DNA from: Notamacropus eugenii
Lineage: Eukaryota; Chordata; Mammalia; Diprotodontia; Macropodidae
Reading direction: 5' to 3'
NCBI RefSeq assembly: GCF_028372415.1
Contig: NC_092879.1
Coordinates: 91,915,741 to 91,979,740 of the forward strand
DNA length: 64,000 nucleotides
This document shows, one piece after another, positions 63,760 through 64,000 of this stretch. Each line of letters begins with the position of its first letter. Within the stretch, counting starts at the first letter, position 1. A program made the position numbers and the translations under genes. The notes beneath the pieces were generated by a model. It made no database searches. It was not told where the DNA came from and saw nothing but the letters and a program-made list of their open reading frames with translations.

Positions 63760-64000
63760 AAGCAGAAACAAAGCCCAGACCTGGTCCCCTTGAGGAGGGA
63801 GAAGGGGAATTGAAGGATGTCTCCTGGAAAGGAAAGTCACTGTGAGGGTACCCTCCCCTACACAGAGGCTGCATGGTGGCGATTCCGCTGATCCCGCTGC
63901 TAGAACGAGCCCTGGGAACATAAACACGGGGAGTCAACTCCCTGCAGTGTGATTCTAAGATCCACAGAGAAAATAGATTTATATTGCAGGATGTGATAGG
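63760..64000. other. No recognisable feature
   Basis: The window ends in apparently unique sequence. Confidence 0.4.

Noticed and set aside
1..64000. CRISPR array, operons or bacterial genes
   Set aside because: No regularly spaced repeats with unique spacers and no prokaryotic-style gene packing; the repeats are those of a marsupial genome.

Overview
The window is non-coding DNA from a mammal, almost certainly a marsupial. I found no host protein-coding exon, rRNA, tRNA gene or CRISPR array. The marsupial call rests on the repeats: MAR1-type tRNA-derived SINEs with the long 3' part 'aaaatgagctggagaaggaa...', SINEs resembling the Australian-marsupial family WSINE1, marsupial-type L1 3' ends, and an ORF1-only half-LINE. 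WSINE1-like copies hint at an Australian rather than American species. All family names are from memory of family sequences and no database was searched.

The only long intact reading frame is the 362-codon ORF1 at 16198-17286. It sits in a complete half-L1 (HAL1-type) retrotransposon at 15407-18288. That element has a CpG-rich 5' UTR with two tandem units of about 160 bp, ORF1, a 1 kb G-rich 3' region with no ORF2, AATAAA signals and a poly(A) tail. A perfect 16-bp target-site duplication flanks it (15391-15406 and 18289-18304). It looks young.

Layout: 1-5 kb holds marsupial L1 pieces (a 5'-truncated 3' end with its own target-site duplication, an antisense 3' piece and a decayed ORF2/3' UTR of about 2 kb), then a MIR and a DNA-transposon fragment. 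From 5 to 15 kb there is mostly unique sequence with antisense CR1/L3, L2, MIR and a palindromic hAT MITE with a perfect 8-bp duplication. From 15.4 to 18.3 kb is the HAL1. From 18 to 27 kb there is a dense MIR/L2 field with further hAT MITEs, a MAR1 and probable RTE and CR1 LINEs carrying younger insertions. At 27.8-28.6 kb an L1 ORF2 fragment lies between a perfect 16-bp direct repeat. From 32 to 33.3 kb is a long L2 copy. At 34.0-34.4 kb is a small CpG-enriched patch, followed by a SINE. At 36.3-36.7 kb a MAR1 is nested in a hAT MITE. From 37 to 64 kb the mix of L2, MIR, CR1/L3, L1 and hAT remnants continues, with simple repeats at 53.6 and 57.2 kb and a truncated HAL1 relative at 54.5 kb.

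Between the repeats lie several repeat-free stretches rich in TAATTA, TGATTGAC, AP-1/CRE or forkhead-like words (about 13.5, 24, 25.1, 43.1, 44.8, 53.4 and 57.4 kb). They read like conserved non-coding elements of a gene-poor or intronic region, but conservation cannot be tested here. The only mechanistic system visible is retrotransposition. The HAL1 encodes an RNA-binding ORF1 protein and would need reverse transcriptase supplied in trans by an L1. SINEs and truncated L1 copies show the same machinery, and the hAT MITEs needed a transposase encoded elsewhere.
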